A stretch of DNA of 43,169 nucleotides, from positions 1-43,169 of the forward strand of contig JAJYRE010000002.1 in assembly GCA_021794235.1 (NCBI GenBank), written 5' to 3'. The notes beneath the pieces are model-generated. The model searched no databases and was not told where the DNA came from. It saw nothing but the letters and a program-made list of their open reading frames with translations. The stretch is from Nanobdellota archaeon (GTDB taxonomy: Archaea; Nanobdellota; Nanobdellia; Parvarchaeales; Parvarchaeaceae). A program made the position numbers and the translations under genes. Shown here piece after piece: positions 7,666 through 15,131 of this stretch; position 1 is the first letter of the stretch; the number at the start of each line of letters is the position of its first letter.

Positions 7666-9758
7666 ACGACCCACAGAGTCAGAACAATGTGGACTTCGCG
7701 TATGATTATTATAAACCGGGTGATGTAGTATCCCAAGAGATATACACGAAGGATACCCAGGTAAGAGAAGAGCTCAAGTCGCTAGAGTATAAGATATTCA
7801 AGGAAAAGAACCCTTCATTCCTGTCAAAATTCATAGTGTTCGGCTCATCCACTATAGGAAGGGTCATAAAGTTTAATATCAACAGAGAGGATGAGAAGAA
7901 ACTCAATACTATACTGTACCTGCTGGGATACGACTTCGATGCCAGGCAACTATACGGTTTTTCTGTATTTACACTCGTCATGGGCTTTATCTTAGGACTT
8001 CCGCTTATATTGATAGGGCAGCTGCTTGCGGGCCTGGGTGTCATAGTCCTTGGCATCATGGGTCTTTTCGGCATACAGTATTTTCCGAAACAGCAGATGA
8101 GTGTCAGATTAAGTAAGGCATCGGGGGACTTGGTAACAGCCGTCCTGTATATGGTGATATTCATGCGCCAGACTCCAAACTTGGAGGGGGCGGTACAGTT
8201 CGCGTCAGATAACCTGAACAGCTACTTATCATTCGACCTGAAGAAACTCATATGGGACACCGCCGCTAGAAAATATTCCAACATAAAAGAAGCTCTGGAT
8301 GATTATTCAAAGAAGTGGATAAAAACCAGCCCCGCGTTTACTGATGCGATCTTCCTTATAGAAAGTTCAGTTTCTCAAGAGGACGAAGGCAGGAGGCTCG
8401 AGCTACTGGATGAAGCTTCGGACAGGATACTAAGCGGAACTTATAACTCTATGACTAAATACGCATCTTCGCTTAAGGAGCCGCTCAATACCATATACAT
8501 GCTTGGTATGGTCCTACCCGTTCTTGGACTGGTACTGGCTCCGATGATGATGGCTTTCGTAGCAGTCCCGGACTTCGGGATACTTCTGGCTCTTATGTAC
8601 GACATTGCACTGCCTCTTATGGTGTATTTTCTGATAAGAAACAAGCTTCTCACAAGGCCCAGCGGTTTCGGTGCGCCGGATTTCAGCAATATACCCAATC
8701 TGCCAAAACTAGGCACATTCAACCTGAAAATAGGTTCCATGAAAATGCAAGTTAACGCAATAATCCCGGCAGCTGCGGTTTTCGTGATTCTTCTATTGCC
8801 GGTTTACTTCCTATCCTCAGCCCTATTTACTTTTGGTCCAAGCCAGATATACGTGTCGATGTTCATAACCGCAGCAATAGGATTCTCCCTTTATGTTTAC
8901 TTTAAACTATCCGTCATACAGTTGAGAGAGAGCGAAGAGGAGCTGGTAAGCATAGAATCATCGTTCGGGGTGGCCTTATCCCAGATGGGATCATTCCTTT
9001 CGCAGGGCTATCCGGCAGAAGCGACTATTATAAAGGTAAGCGAGAACATGAAGGATACGCCGGTAGCTTCTTTCTTCCAGATTACGGTAAACAACATGAG
9101 GAAGCTGGGTATGTCCCTTCGTGATGCGTTCTTTAACAAACTCAACGGTTCAGTCAGATTTTTCCCTTCGCCGCTGATAATATCCGCAATAAGGATATTC
9201 ATAAGTTCGGCCGAGAAGAGTGTAGGCAACGCTTCATCCGCCGCTATGTACGTATCTAGGCACCTATCGAATCTGAGGAAGATAGAGGAACAGGTACGCT
9301 CCCTTCTGGAGGAAGTTACCTCCGGTATGCGTATTGAAGTCGGGCTTCTGAGCCCCGCTATGGCCGGTATAGTCGTCGGTCTGACAACCCTTATAGGGAC
9401 GGTATTAAGATCGCTTTCTAGCAGCATAAGCGCTATACAGACCGGTCTGTCCACAGGTTCCAGCGGTGGAAACGTTGCATCAGTAGTGCCATTCGCTTTT
9501 GGCCTGTTCAACCTCAGCGGGGGCGCTATACCCCTATACACTTTTCAGATAATAATAGGGATATACTTGGTGTCCCTGAGTATCATAATAGGATACGCGA
9601 TATCCACGATATCTCAGCCTGGAGATAAAATACTCATGAGAGAAAATATGGCATCTATGATTCTAATGGCTATGATACTCTACATACTTATCGCGTTTAT
9701 AGTCACACTGGTCTTTTCTTCAATCGGCGGGCTTGTAATAACTGCGACCCATCTTTAG
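7644..9758 (+). CDS. Type IV pilus membrane platform protein (FlaJ/TadC-like, two T2SS-F domains)
   Basis: A 704-residue polytopic protein. Hydrophobic segments occur near 110-150, 280-330, 365-425 and 560-700. Between them are two helical T2SS-F-type cytoplasmic domains, roughly 155-280 and 435-560. The second contains S-x-G-x-S-L-R-D-A-F-F near 490-500. This matches archaeal FlaJ/PilC-like platforms, here of the duplicated, long form. It works with the preceding ATPase to push pilin subunits into a filament. The start lies inside the ATPase gene (22-base overlap). The stop overlaps the stop of the convergent pilin gene by four bases. Confidence 0.88.
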   Translation: MAKRTKVNDPQSQNNVDFAYDYYKPGDVVSQEIYTKDTQVREELKSLEYKIFKEKNPSFLSKFIVFGSSTIGRVIKFNINREDEKKLNTILYLLGYDFDARQLYGFSVFTLVMGFILGLPLILIGQLLAGLGVIVLGIMGLFGIQYFPKQQMSVRLSKASGDLVTAVLYMVIFMRQTPNLEGAVQFASDNLNSYLSFDLKKLIWDTAARKYSNIKEALDDYSKKWIKTSPAFTDAIFLIESSVSQEDEGRRLELLDEASDRILSGTYNSMTKYASSLKEPLNTIYMLGMVLPVLGLVLAPMMMAFVAVPDFGILLALMYDIALPLMVYFLIRNKLLTRPSGFGAPDFSNIPNLPKLGTFNLKIGSMKMQVNAIIPAAAVFVILLLPVYFLSSALFTFGPSQIYVSMFITAAIGFSLYVYFKLSVIQLRESEEELVSIESSFGVALSQMGSFLSQGYPAEATIIKVSENMKDTPVASFFQITVNNMRKLGMSLRDAFFNKLNGSVRFFPSPLIISAIRIFISSAEKSVGNASSAAMYVSRHLSNLRKIEEQVRSLLEEVTSGMRIEVGLLSPAMAGIVVGLTTLIGTVLRSLSSSISAIQTGLSTGSSGGNVASVVPFAFGLFNLSGGAIPLYTFQIIIGIYLVSLSIIIGYAISTISQPGDKILMRENMASMILMAMILYILIAFIVTLVFSSIGGLVITATHL

Positions 9759-10240
9759 ATGTTTGGGTTGTATATTATCTTTCCGGTTACTGGGTTGGTA
9801 AGTACGCTACCCGTAGAGATACTCTGCTGATTGAACGCGCCGTTGTAGAAAGTGTAGACTATCGACACTTTATTGTTAGAGCCGCTAAATGAGCCGGGGA
9901 CGGTGCATAATGTCTGCTCACCGGTGTAAAGAGTAGAATTCTGGCAAGTGTATACCGTCAGGTTAACAGAATTCACCAAGACGTACACCGAGGCTATATT
10001 TATTTTATGAGAAAGAGTATTTGCTACTATTATCTCAAGCACCGTATAGTTTGTAACCGCTGCTGTAACGGTTACTCCGCTGAAGCCGCTCAGTACAGTA
10101 TTGGGCAGCGAGCCGCGGCTGTTAAATATACCCAAACCGAACACTATCGCCAGTCCTATGACTATGATTGCGATGACCCATGCATAGGTCGTCAGATACT
10201 CGAGTGCCGATTGCGATCGTCTATTCATGCTTACGCTCAT
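9755..10240 (-). CDS. Archaeal pilin with class III signal peptide
   Basis: A 161-residue protein. The N-terminus M-N-R-R-S-Q-S-A-L-E-Y-L is a class III (type IV pilin-like) signal, expected to be cut before the Gln of Q-S-A-L-E-Y. A hydrophobic helix at about 18-38 follows and would form the filament core. The remaining ~120 residues are a Ser/Thr/Asn-rich beta domain with two cysteines (about 98 and 112) that could form a disulphide. It is the likely subunit for the adjacent ATPase and platform genes, although it is read from the opposite strand and shares a 20-base overlap with the upstream agmatinase gene. Met5 is an alternative start and also keeps the signal. Confidence 0.85.
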   Translation of the reverse strand: MSVSMNRRSQSALEYLTTYAWVIAIIVIGLAIVFGLGIFNSRGSLPNTVLSGFSGVTVTAAVTNYTVLEIIVANTLSHKINIASVYVLVNSVNLTVYTCQNSTLYTGEQTLCTVPGSFSGSNNKVSIVYTFYNGAFNQQSISTGSVLTNPVTGKIIYNPNI

Positions 10241-11075
10241 TAAGAGCGATTATATCGGTGGCTATTTTGGCAGCTAGGACTTCTGTAATCTTGTTATCGG
10301 GTTCAGGTTTGACTTCCGTTATATCCATGCCAACAAGTTCAGAATTGTTGACTATCGCGAACAAGTAATTCATCATATCTGTGTATAATAAACCATTCGG
10401 CTGTGGAGTTCCTACCGCCGGCGCTATAGAAACATCGAAAACATCCATGTCGATACTTATGTAAACTTTGCGGCCCTTTACCTTCTTTGTAATAATGTCA
10501 ATTGTCTGCTCTTTCTTCATCTCATCCATGTATATCACAGTGAGTTTTCTTTTTTTCATCTCGTCCTTCTCTTCCTTGCTCAGGCTTCTTATCCCTACTA
10601 ATGCAACGTCATTTCTCTGGTTTACCAGCCTAGAATTGCTCGCATGGTTAAGTGATACCCCGTACACCGCATCTTTAAAGTCGGCATGAGCATCGAATAT
10701 TACGAAAATAACATCGGGGTCAAATGCGCCCGACGCTCCATACGTCACAAGATGTTCGCCACCCAAGAGTATCGGCAACTTGCCGCTAGACAGGACGTCT
10801 GACACCGTACCTCTTATAGCTTCGAGAGCTTTTTCAGTATCCGGTGGTACCTCTATGTCATTAGTTGTGAATATTTTGTTTTTTATCTCGTAGTCCAGCT
10901 CGTTGTTGTAGTTTTCTATCGATCTTGATGCGTCTATTATCGACCTAGGTGCAAACTTTGTTCCCTTCAGGTAGGAGTTTGTCAGCTCCATAGGTACTGG
11001 AAGTACAACATATTTAGCGCTCTCAAATTCCACTACTTCCTCCAGGAACGAGTTGCTTCCTTCGTAAAATAACAT
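10221..11075 (-). CDS. speB: Agmatinase / ureohydrolase family enzyme
   Basis: A 284-residue protein with the full binuclear manganese site of ureohydrolases: G-G-E-H at 105-108 (His108), D-A-H-A-D at 128-132 (Asp128, His130, Asp132), and S-I-D-M-D at 207-211 (Asp209, Asp211) followed by G-T-P-Q-P-N-G. Agmatinase splits agmatine into putrescine and urea in archaeal polyamine synthesis. Arginase or another guanidino substrate cannot be ruled out from sequence alone. A TATA-like box at 11096-11108 fits a leaderless start. The 3' end overlaps the start of the pilin gene on the same strand. Confidence 0.87.
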   Translation of the reverse strand: MLFYEGSNSFLEEVVEFESAKYVVLPVPMELTNSYLKGTKFAPRSIIDASRSIENYNNELDYEIKNKIFTTNDIEVPPDTEKALEAIRGTVSDVLSSGKLPILLGGEHLVTYGASGAFDPDVIFVIFDAHADFKDAVYGVSLNHASNSRLVNQRNDVALVGIRSLSKEEKDEMKKRKLTVIYMDEMKKEQTIDIITKKVKGRKVYISIDMDVFDVSIAPAVGTPQPNGLLYTDMMNYLFAIVNNSELVGMDITEVKPEPDNKITEVLAAKIATDIIALNERKHE

Positions 11076-11095
11076 ATCTAATCTACATTTTTTGG

Positions 11096-11108
11096 GCTTA
11101 AATCTATT
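11096..11108 (-). promoter_or_regulatory. TATA box of the agmatinase-pilin transcript
   Basis: The minus strand reads AATAGATTTAAGC, centred about 26 bases before the ATG at 11075, directly after the ligase stop codon. Confidence 0.5.
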
Positions 11109-11113
11109 TTTGC

Positions 11114-12844
11114 TCAGTTCTTTAGTTTAACACTCTTCTGGTCCTTGAACATTTCTATTATATCTCTGACTGTATTGCAGTCCTCAGCCCTTTTGTCCTT
11201 TCTTATAAATGAAACGGCTCTGGGGAATCTGAGGGCATAGCCTGTGCCGTTCTCCAGCCCGGCGGTATGGGTGGGGCTCCTGGTTATTTCATCGGCTTTT
11301 AGCGTCAGTACATACTTTGGACTTACCCAGATATCCGGTTGAAGTATAGAATCGACCCTGGCTGGTTTATGTTCAACTCTTATATCGTCCAAAATTCTTT
11401 TTAACTCCTTAAACTGTTCCTCGCTGAATCCAGACCCTAGCTTTGTTATCGTTTTGAAGGTATCCGCCTTCTCGTCAAATACTCCCACTAAAAGCCCGCC
11501 GAGGCCAAAACTGGCCCTGATGCCTTTGCCCCTGTAGTACCCCAGTATCACTACATCGATAGTGTCCTCTAGCGCCGCCCCGTACGAGCGCTTCAATTTT
11601 ATCCACCCGAAATTTCTTGCTCCCGCTGAATAAGGCGCGTCTAGCTTCTTGGCTACAACACCTTCCAAGCCGTTGCTTACCGTGTCATCGAAAAATTTGG
11701 TCATCTCGCTCTCGCTGTCCGTTATAATCATCTTTGTTCTGGCTAGGCTGGAATTCTCTTCAAACAGCTTATCGAGTATCTCTCTGCGCTTTATAAACGG
11801 CTCGTTTATCAGGTCCTTGTCGTCCAAAAGCATTATATCGAAAACAAACAGCCTGAGCGGCAGGCTCTGCGCCTTTTCTTCCACACCATGCTTTCTTTTT
11901 CTTTGCATCGTTATCTGGAAAGGGTACAGCATGTTCGTGTTTTCATCGTATGTCAGCGCTTCACTGTCAAATATAAACCTCTTATGTTTTAGTTTTTTCA
12001 CGGCTTCAGCCACTTCCGGCATAAAGTGTGTTATGTCCTCCAGATTTCTCGAGAATATCTTTACCTTGTCCCCGTCTTTGTGCACCTGCGAACGGAACCC
12101 GTCAAACTTCTGGTCTACTGCGAACTTTCCGAGCTTTTTTACTATTTCGTGGACGCTGGGGAGCCTTTCTGCCAGAGCGGGTCTTATGGGCCTCATGACT
12201 TCTATCTTGAACCGACGTATCTTCTCCTCTCCTCCTTTGTAGAAAACTTCCGCTACGTATCCAAGATCAGAGCACAGGTTGAAAGCCCTCTCCAATTCTA
12301 ATTTAAACTTCCTATCACCGGTCTTGCTTTTTGAAAGCGCTTCCATAATCGTAGCTTCTCCTACACCGAGTCTAAGCTTGCCGAGTACAAAACGGATTAT
12401 GTACTTTGACTCAAGGCCGGATACTTCTTTTATGAGAGTTGCCAACGACTTTATCTTAAGTTCAACGCTTCCGTCTCCGGTTATTTTTGTTATATCGAAT
12501 ATCTTATTGTATACATGAGATAGAGACACCTCGGAGCCGGTGTTTTTTTTATTGTATTTTTCGGCAAGCTCGCCAAGGTCACCTTTCTTGCTGTATTCCT
12601 GGGAGAGCCCCTTCACGTCCACCGAATAAGCTTCCGCTATAGCTTTCTCCGCCACTTTGTCGGCTATTCCTAGCTGCACATTGTAAAAGGGAGGAAGCAG
12701 CTCCTCTTGTATAAAATACACGGCTTTGGCTATCTCTTCATTGTCAATATTCGAGAACATATCAGACAGAGTATCAAACATTTCCAGCCTTTTGGTAGTC
12801 TTCTCTAGTTTTAGCAGGTAATCGCAGAATTCGGCGAACTTCAT
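11114..12844 (-). CDS. lig: ATP-dependent DNA ligase (archaeal type)
   Basis: A 576-residue protein of the usual archaeal ligase length. The N-terminal DNA-binding domain spans about 1-210. The nucleotidyltransferase motif I is K-F-D-G-F-R at 246-251, with Lys246 the expected adenylated residue. Motif III-like F-I-F-D-S-E-A follows near 290, motif IV E-G-V-V-A-K-K near 395, and motif V W-I-K-L-K-R near 416-421. A C-terminal OB-fold with the R-F-P-R-A-V-S-F motif ends the protein. It seals nicks in replication and repair. It stands alone on the minus strand between two operons, with a TATA-like box at 12864-12877. Confidence 0.97.
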   Translation of the reverse strand: MKFAEFCDYLLKLEKTTKRLEMFDTLSDMFSNIDNEEIAKAVYFIQEELLPPFYNVQLGIADKVAEKAIAEAYSVDVKGLSQEYSKKGDLGELAEKYNKKNTGSEVSLSHVYNKIFDITKITGDGSVELKIKSLATLIKEVSGLESKYIIRFVLGKLRLGVGEATIMEALSKSKTGDRKFKLELERAFNLCSDLGYVAEVFYKGGEEKIRRFKIEVMRPIRPALAERLPSVHEIVKKLGKFAVDQKFDGFRSQVHKDGDKVKIFSRNLEDITHFMPEVAEAVKKLKHKRFIFDSEALTYDENTNMLYPFQITMQRKRKHGVEEKAQSLPLRLFVFDIMLLDDKDLINEPFIKRREILDKLFEENSSLARTKMIITDSESEMTKFFDDTVSNGLEGVVAKKLDAPYSAGARNFGWIKLKRSYGAALEDTIDVVILGYYRGKGIRASFGLGGLLVGVFDEKADTFKTITKLGSGFSEEQFKELKRILDDIRVEHKPARVDSILQPDIWVSPKYVLTLKADEITRSPTHTAGLENGTGYALRFPRAVSFIRKDKRAEDCNTVRDIIEMFKDQKSVKLKN

Positions 12845-12863
12845 ATTAGTTATTGATATCTGA

Positions 12864-12877
12864 GGTATTAATAAATG
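12864..12877 (-). promoter_or_regulatory. TATA box of the DNA ligase gene
   Basis: The minus strand reads CATTTATTAATACC, centred about 26 bases before the ligase ATG at 12844, in the 38-base gap behind the DUF218 gene. Confidence 0.5.
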
Positions 12878-12882
12878 AATCC

Positions 12883-13482
12883 TTATTTCTCCAAATTCGA
12901 AAGGATTTCATTTATTTTCTCTACTGCTTCATCTCTTTTCTGCGGTGGAATATCAAAGAGTTTTTTTGCCAGATCATAGCCAAAAAATGGCGGCTCTATG
13001 ACTATCGGAGGATTATTATCCCCCTTTTTACTGTAGGATTCTTCGCCCGGTGCTATCGCGACTAGTTGATGACCCTTAGTCTTTTCATACGCCCAGTCTT
13101 TTACGAGTCTCGGTACGTGATCCTTGCTGCTTATCGCGATAATCATGGCGTTCTTCTTAAGGGCCCATTTTAATATCTGGTCCACGTTTTCCTGCGTGTT
13201 TTTCGATTCTCTTTCCAGAAGTACGTCATCCACAATCTCAAACATCTCTGGAGCCACTTTCTTTGCGAGCTCGTACACCGCATCCGCCTCCACTTCGCCG
13301 TTCACGATTGTACCTCCGGATATGACCAGGTACACCTCTGCGCCAACCTCTTTCATGAATTTTGAAAATTTATTTGCAGTGTTTATTCTGTCACTTATAA
13401 CTTCCTTCCACGGTTTTTCGCCTTCCGGCGGATTCTGTGTATACCCGTGCAAACATATCAGTACGCTTTTTTTCTCCGTCAT
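12883..13482 (-). CDS. DUF218 (YdcF/SanA-like) family protein
   Basis: A 199-residue soluble protein with a Rossmann-like start (V-L-I-C-L-H-G-Y-T) and the DUF218 landmarks: L-V-I-S-G-G near 52-57, an acidic A-D-A-V-Y-E-L helix, L-L-E-R-E-S-K-N-T-Q-E-N near 88-99, and I-A-I-S-S-K-D-H-V-P-R near 115-125. Family members bind nucleotides or act in envelope-related steps, but no general reaction is established. It is the last gene of the TCA-cycle operon and starts one base after the stop of the small membrane protein. Unlike many relatives it has no N-terminal membrane helix. A functional link to respiration is only suggested by position. Confidence 0.7.
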   Translation of the reverse strand: MTEKKSVLICLHGYTQNPPEGEKPWKEVISDRINTANKFSKFMKEVGAEVYLVISGGTIVNGEVEADAVYELAKKVAPEMFEIVDDVLLERESKNTQENVDQILKWALKKNAMIIAISSKDHVPRLVKDWAYEKTKGHQLVAIAPGEESYSKKGDNNPPIVIEPPFFGYDLAKKLFDIPPQKRDEAVEKINEILSNLEK

Positions 13483-13483
13483 A

Positions 13484-13666
13484 TCAATTACCCCTTACCG
13501 GTATCGCCGCCGATGCTATTGAGAATACGAAAAGTACCGCGCCTACCGCAACACCTACTTCTTCGGCGGTAAGCGGAAGGCCCGCGTATTTGTATAGCAG
13601 AGCCGACAGTATCATGGCTATCATACCAAGTGCAAAAATAGGGTATCTATACCTGTCTGATATCAT
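13484..13666 (-). CDS. Small two-helix membrane protein in the sdh operon
   Basis: A 60-residue protein with two predicted membrane helices, about 8-26 and 36-55, separated by a short polar turn and with few charged residues. I do not recognise the family. Its ATG overlaps the TGA of the sdhC-like gene in a four-base ATGA, and the DUF218 gene begins one base after its stop, so it is translated as part of the operon. It could be an extra membrane anchor or assembly factor of succinate dehydrogenase; there is no motif to confirm this. Confidence 0.65.
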   Translation of the reverse strand: MISDRYRYPIFALGMIAMILSALLYKYAGLPLTAEEVGVAVGAVLFVFSIASAAIPVRGN

Positions 13667-14379
13667 AGCCCCCTCAGTATCGTGAAATCTACAGGAAACC
13701 CTGCCAATAGCGCCCTTAAATACAAGTCTACAAGGATTATCACAATAAGGCTTATGAATGCAAATTCTTCGTGGTATTTGTTCAGCATAGACTGTGCGTT
13801 AAAAAATCTCTTTCTGCCGGTGGGTTGGAGCGCGCAATCGAAGCACTTAACGTTCCCGCCTGCGAATATGTGCCTGAACGCATGGCACGAGAATGTCCAT
13901 AGCGTGAGCAGGAGCGCGTTAGTAAGAAGCAATAGACTGCCGAATCTTAAGACGAAGTTCCCGCTGTACGTAAGTGAAACATAGAAATCATAGTAGAAGA
14001 ACGGCAGGAGCGCAATTCCTGCGTATAGGAGATACCTGTGGAGGTTATTGAAGGCAAACAAGGTCGTTTCCCCGGAATATCCTCTGGAACTCGAGTCCTC
14101 ACGGACTACGCAGCTCTGCGGGTGGTTAAAGATGTGGCGGTAATAGTCTTTTCTGTACGCGTAGCAAGTTAGCCTGAATAATCCCGCTACCGGAACTACT
14201 AGTATCGTCGGCGAGTAGAACGGATCTATGTATCCTGAAAATTCTTTGACCGGGAACATAAAAAGAGCCCCGAGCGAGAATATAAGGATAAATATAAACG
14301 ACCAAAGCCTCCAGTTCGGTTCAAAGAGCTCTGGGATGAAGGATGCTATCCCTTTCTTCTGCGCTTTTTCCGTTTCCAC
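13663..14379 (-). CDS. sdhC: Succinate dehydrogenase membrane anchor subunit (SdhC/cytochrome b-like)
   Basis: A 238-residue protein with five predicted membrane helices near 29-46, 60-80, 112-135, 144-168 and 205-228. It resembles the single-polypeptide membrane anchors of some bacterial and archaeal succinate dehydrogenases: after helix 2 comes T-C-Y-A-Y-R-K-D-Y-Y-R-H, and helix 3 starts with N-N-L-H-R-Y. These histidines (about 84, 114, and S-C-H-A-F-R-H near 165-170) are candidate haem ligands. An F-D-C element in the loop after helix 4 gives an unusual C-x2-C pair. It anchors SdhAB and passes electrons to quinone. The start is GTG, overlapping the sdhB stop by one base. Confidence 0.8.
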   Translation of the reverse strand: METEKAQKKGIASFIPELFEPNWRLWSFIFILIFSLGALFMFPVKEFSGYIDPFYSPTILVVPVAGLFRLTCYAYRKDYYRHIFNHPQSCVVREDSSSRGYSGETTLFAFNNLHRYLLYAGIALLPFFYYDFYVSLTYSGNFVLRFGSLLLLTNALLLTLWTFSCHAFRHIFAGGNVKCFDCALQPTGRKRFFNAQSMLNKYHEEFAFISLIVIILVDLYLRALLAGFPVDFTILRGL

Positions 14380-15131
14380 TACTTTTTGCCCCCGAGTCCT
14401 TTTTTCAGTTTCTTGTATAAAATAGTAACAGGGTCGTAGTAGCTATCAACAACAGCTTCCTTTTCCTGGATTATTGCGTTGTCAGTTATAGCGATGTGTT
14501 CTGGGCAGACCGACTGGCAGCATTTAGTTATGTTGCAAAGTCCTACTCCCCCTTCAGTGTGGAGGAACTTAGTCCTGTCAACATCATCAAGCGGATGAAA
14601 ATCAAGTGAAGCCGTTTTTACCATAAACCGCGGACCTATATAATCCGACCTGTGTTCGCGTATAACGTGGCATACATCCTGGCACAAGAAGCATTCTATG
14701 CAGTTTCTGAACTCCCTCGACCTGCTAACATCAAGTGCGCTTATCTTCCAAGGCCTTTCAAGACCCTGTTTTTGCTTGAATGGGGGTATTTTCCTCGCGA
14801 TCTCCCAGTTGCTGGATACATCCGTGACTAGGTCTTTTACTATCGGAAAAGCTTTCATCGGTGAGACCTTAATCGTGTCTCCTAACGAATCAACCCTCGT
14901 CTTGCACAGCAGACTCGGCTTATTGTCTATCTCTGCGGCGCATGAACCGCATCTCGCCGCTTTACAGTTCCATCTTACAGCCACCGTAGGATCCAAATTG
15001 TTTTCTACATAGTGCACAGCATCCAATACAACCATTCCTTCCGTTACAGGAACCTTGAAATCCTGAAATTTTCCCTCCTTGTCCCTGCTCGGGTCAAATC
15101 TGTATATGCTGAGGGTTATTTCCTTAGTCAT
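14379..15131 (-). CDS. sdhB: Succinate dehydrogenase iron-sulfur subunit
   Basis: A 250-residue protein with all three cluster sites. The N-terminal ferredoxin domain binds [2Fe-2S] through Cys56, Cys61, Cys64 and Cys76. The C-terminal helical domain has a [4Fe-4S] motif at Cys144, Cys147, Cys150 and Cys154, and a third site with Cys199, Cys205 and Cys209 that fits [3Fe-4S]; an extra Cys204 is present. It carries electrons from the flavin of SdhA to the membrane anchor. The start overlaps the sdhA stop by eight bases, and a GGAGGAG ribosome-binding sequence lies inside the sdhA 3' end. Confidence 0.95.
   Translation of the reverse strand: MTKEITLSIYRFDPSRDKEGKFQDFKVPVTEGMVVLDAVHYVENNLDPTVAVRWNCKAARCGSCAAEIDNKPSLLCKTRVDSLGDTIKVSPMKAFPIVKDLVTDVSSNWEIARKIPPFKQKQGLERPWKISALDVSRSREFRNCIECFLCQDVCHVIREHRSDYIGPRFMVKTASLDFHPLDDVDRTKFLHTEGGVGLCNITKCCQSVCPEHIAITDNAIIQEKEAVVDSYYDPVTILYKKLKKGLGGKK

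Noticed and set aside
11649-12242. 197-codon plus-strand open frame
   Set aside because: Antisense to the ligase catalytic core; Ser/Leu-rich shadow translation without domain features.
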